The notes under the pieces are model-generated. The model was not told the DNA's origin, did not search any database, and saw only the letters and a list, made by a program, of their open reading frames with translations. DNA of 64,000 nucleotides from Acheta domesticus (taxonomy: Eukaryota; Arthropoda; Insecta; Orthoptera; Gryllidae). The stretch is from assembly GCA_031308135.1 (NCBI GenBank), contig JAHLJT010003656.1, positions 54,786,724 to 54,850,723 on the forward strand. Reading direction: 5' to 3'. Position 1 is the first letter of the stretch. The number at the start of each line of letters is the position of its first letter. This document shows positions 61,972 through 64,000 of the stretch, piece by piece. The translations under genes and the position numbers were made by a program.

Positions 61972-63231
61972 GTAAGAAATTAATTTTAAATTTTATTTCA
62001 TTTATATATTACACTGTGTAAACACTTTTTGTCCTTGGCAAGTGAGTGTTATTTCCTGCTGTTTTATGCCCCATATGTTGTCAGAATGGGGGACAATAAA
62101 CAATACACCTAAAAAAGTTTGCTTTTGTGCTCAGAGAAATGACTTTTATACTTAACATATCTCTTGTGTAGGAAAGTGTGCAAAACATGTTTTATAGTAA
62201 TGCACAGACAACTTGTAAGTGAAATGAGGTGCCCATTCCTTATTCTGATCTCCAACTGGCATTCCAAAACATGCCTGGTAGGGCTCACACATTCTCTGTG
62301 GTGCTTATGTAGTGTAACTTTTCACTTTTGCCTTGAGAAATTCACCAAAGACAGCAGAATGTGTGTGCTTGATGTTTGCAGATTCTAGGCCATTCTATAT
62401 ACAAAGTGTAACTAGTGAATGGAAATATGTATCACAGCATGCATCTAACATACCTGTTATACCAATATGAGCTGATATGCCTGATATGATCAATATGCCA
62501 ACTCCACATATCAATATTCTGGCCACGAAAGGAAATTTTTTAAACATGTTGGCAATTTTTTGAGTTTCCATGGAGTAGACATGGAGAAATAGGACAAAAC
62601 AATTAATGTTCAAGAAGAGAAAAAAAGTTAAAATTTTTGCATAGTATTATAATTTAATGTTTTTATTACCAGTTGACAAAAACTTCCTGTTAGTATTTTG
62701 GAAAATTTAAGTCAGTTCAATTGGTCCAAAGATTTCTTAAAATTATGAAGCAAATCATGAAAGATTGTACCTCTTCCCCAGATTGTACTTCTTCCCTGTA
62801 AGTCATATATACAGTTTTTAGCCATTAAATAAATAAATAACTGTCAAGTTTTTCTTCTAAACCCGGTGGATTTTATTGATCAAAATAATAGGGTGCATTG
62901 CAAAGAAATCAATTTGGTATTATTTCTGATTTGTAAACAATTAAAATAATTTAACAATTTAAGTGTGCTGGTACAACAAGAATGGTTTGTTAATAAAGTA
63001 GCACACGATATGTTTGTAAAAGTAACAGTACTTAATAACGTTTTGTAAATTCATATTGGAATAACTGTACTATCTTTTACTTAATTCATTTTCTTTCCAA
63101 ACAGCAACATTATTTGCTGTTTTACATTCCAATTTGTTTTCATTAATTTATGATCAAAAACACCTTTTTAAGTCTTCACGCTGTAAACACATATTGTTTC
63201 AGAGAGATTTTCCATTACAAGTTTTGGAATT
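61972..63231 (+). other. Start of SCC2-like intron 15
   Basis: Begins with GTAAGA. No further exon of the loader was found. The ORFs at 62164-62388 (+) and 62395-62613 (-) have no recognisable domains. Confidence 0.5.
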
Positions 63232-64000
63232 ATCTATCTATCTATCTTTTTTTAATCATTAACGCCACCATCGGTGACATTACACCCGATCTCCCATATC
63301 ATACGGTGCCTTAACATATCCCGTCTTGGGCACTGGAATAGCGTGTGTTCGGTGTCGTCTGGTTCATGGCTGCAATAGAAGCATTCAGAGTCTTCTGTCT
63401 TTCTGTATTTCTCCAATTATGCTCTAAAGCATCCATGGGCTGTGAATGCCTGGGGTAAGTGGTATGTCATGGACCCATGCTTGAGGCTTATCCATTTGGA
63501 AATGTTCAGGATGAGCCGATGGGCCCATCTGCCGGTCTCCTCCCTGTCCCAGCGCTTCTGCCAGCGGTGCATCTTGTTCTTTTTTGCTTTTTGAATTGCG
63601 CTATCTCTGTCTTGCTTTCGCCGTCCGTTGCCTTCTTGCTTATGGCTGTAGTCGTAAACTTCTTTCCTTTCTAGAGCAAGCAGGTCAATAGGAGGGGCGT
63701 TCGGCAGCACAAGAACAGCGCTTCCAGATGCAGTTCTGTACGCCGATGTTATGCGTAGGGCTCCTTTCCTTTGAACAGTCTGCATTTTCCTTCTCGGATT
63801 GTTGTTTTGGAGGGATTCTGCCCAGATCGGAGCTGCGTAGAGCATATTTGAGTGCATCATACTCATAAGAAGCCGCCGCCTCTTGTCGCTGGGGTCCCTG
63901 GTGTTCGGCATCAATCTTGAAAGCGATGCCGCTATACCTAGAGCTTTTTCCGCCGTTCGGTAACGTGTGGCCCAAAACTTCGCCTCCTATCAATCTCCAC
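63232..64000 (-). mobile_element. 3' end of an R1-clade LINE
   Basis: Minus-strand frame: FWATRYRTAEKALGIAAS, KRRRLLMSMMHSNMLYAAPI, VQRKGALRITSAYRTASGSA and PPIDLLALERKEVYD, the C-terminal part of an R1-type ORF2. One in-frame stop (TAA at 63417-63419) precedes the zinc-knuckle CFYCSHEPDDTEHTLFQCPR. A (GATA)n tail marks the 3' end near 63232. The 5' part is beyond the window. Confidence 0.85.

Noticed and set aside
1..64000. CRISPR arrays, operons or bacterial defence genes
   Set aside because: Spliceosomal introns, insect LINEs and eukaryotic genes throughout; no spaced short direct repeats of CRISPR form.

Overview
The window looks like insect nuclear DNA: AT-rich, intron-rich and crowded with arthropod-type transposons. 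An orthopteroid or other hemimetabolous insect with a large genome is my guess; the species cannot be told from sequence alone. All calls come from reading translations and repeats by eye, with no database search.

Two host genes are clear and lie head to head. On the minus strand (1333 down to 339) are four exons of mRpL58/ICT1, the GGQ-domain peptidyl-tRNA hydrolase of the mitochondrial ribosome; its C-terminal tail is not visible. On the plus strand, from 2087 to 61971, fifteen phase-compatible exons (2,724 nt, 908 codons) encode the HEAT-repeat core of a cohesin loader of the Nipped-B/NIPBL/SCC2 family. That gene runs off the right edge. It appears to start directly at the HEAT core, without the long disordered MAU2-binding N-terminus of ordinary NIPBL, and it is strongly diverged, so it may be a paralogue.

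Intron 3 of the loader gene (3963-40038, 36 kb) is a nest of mobile elements. They include a decayed Tc1 transposase (6.85-7.8 kb), a Transib-like element with a CACAGTG heptamer and CGGTG target duplications (7.9-9.65 kb), a 4.1-kb foldback element with arms over 500 bp (9.86-13.94 kb), a 5'-truncated LINE with an intact 429-aa reverse-transcriptase ORF (14.4-15.9 kb), a 3.4-kb TA-flanked TIR element inserted into an older repeat (26.64-30.08 kb), a hAT-like element with 8-bp duplications (31.63-32.97 kb) carrying a hairpin MITE, and two elements containing tRNA-like modules (36.8-38.3 kb). The bulk of the intron is an AT-rich non-coding repeat, here called family X, built from diverged units of roughly 300 bp and ending in a palindrome. 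A second block (Y) and an arthropod family starting ACTAGC...CCGG (W) recur.

Later introns hold a mariner remnant, a decayed ORF of the insect GERFHQD-type mobile gene, two copies of a SINE-like repeat, several LINE fragments and more X/Y sequence. The right edge (63.2-64.0 kb) is the 3' end of an R1-clade LINE on the minus strand. Of the host genes, one serves mitochondrial ribosome rescue and the other loads cohesin onto chromosomes; their only visible link is the shared upstream region at 1334-2086.
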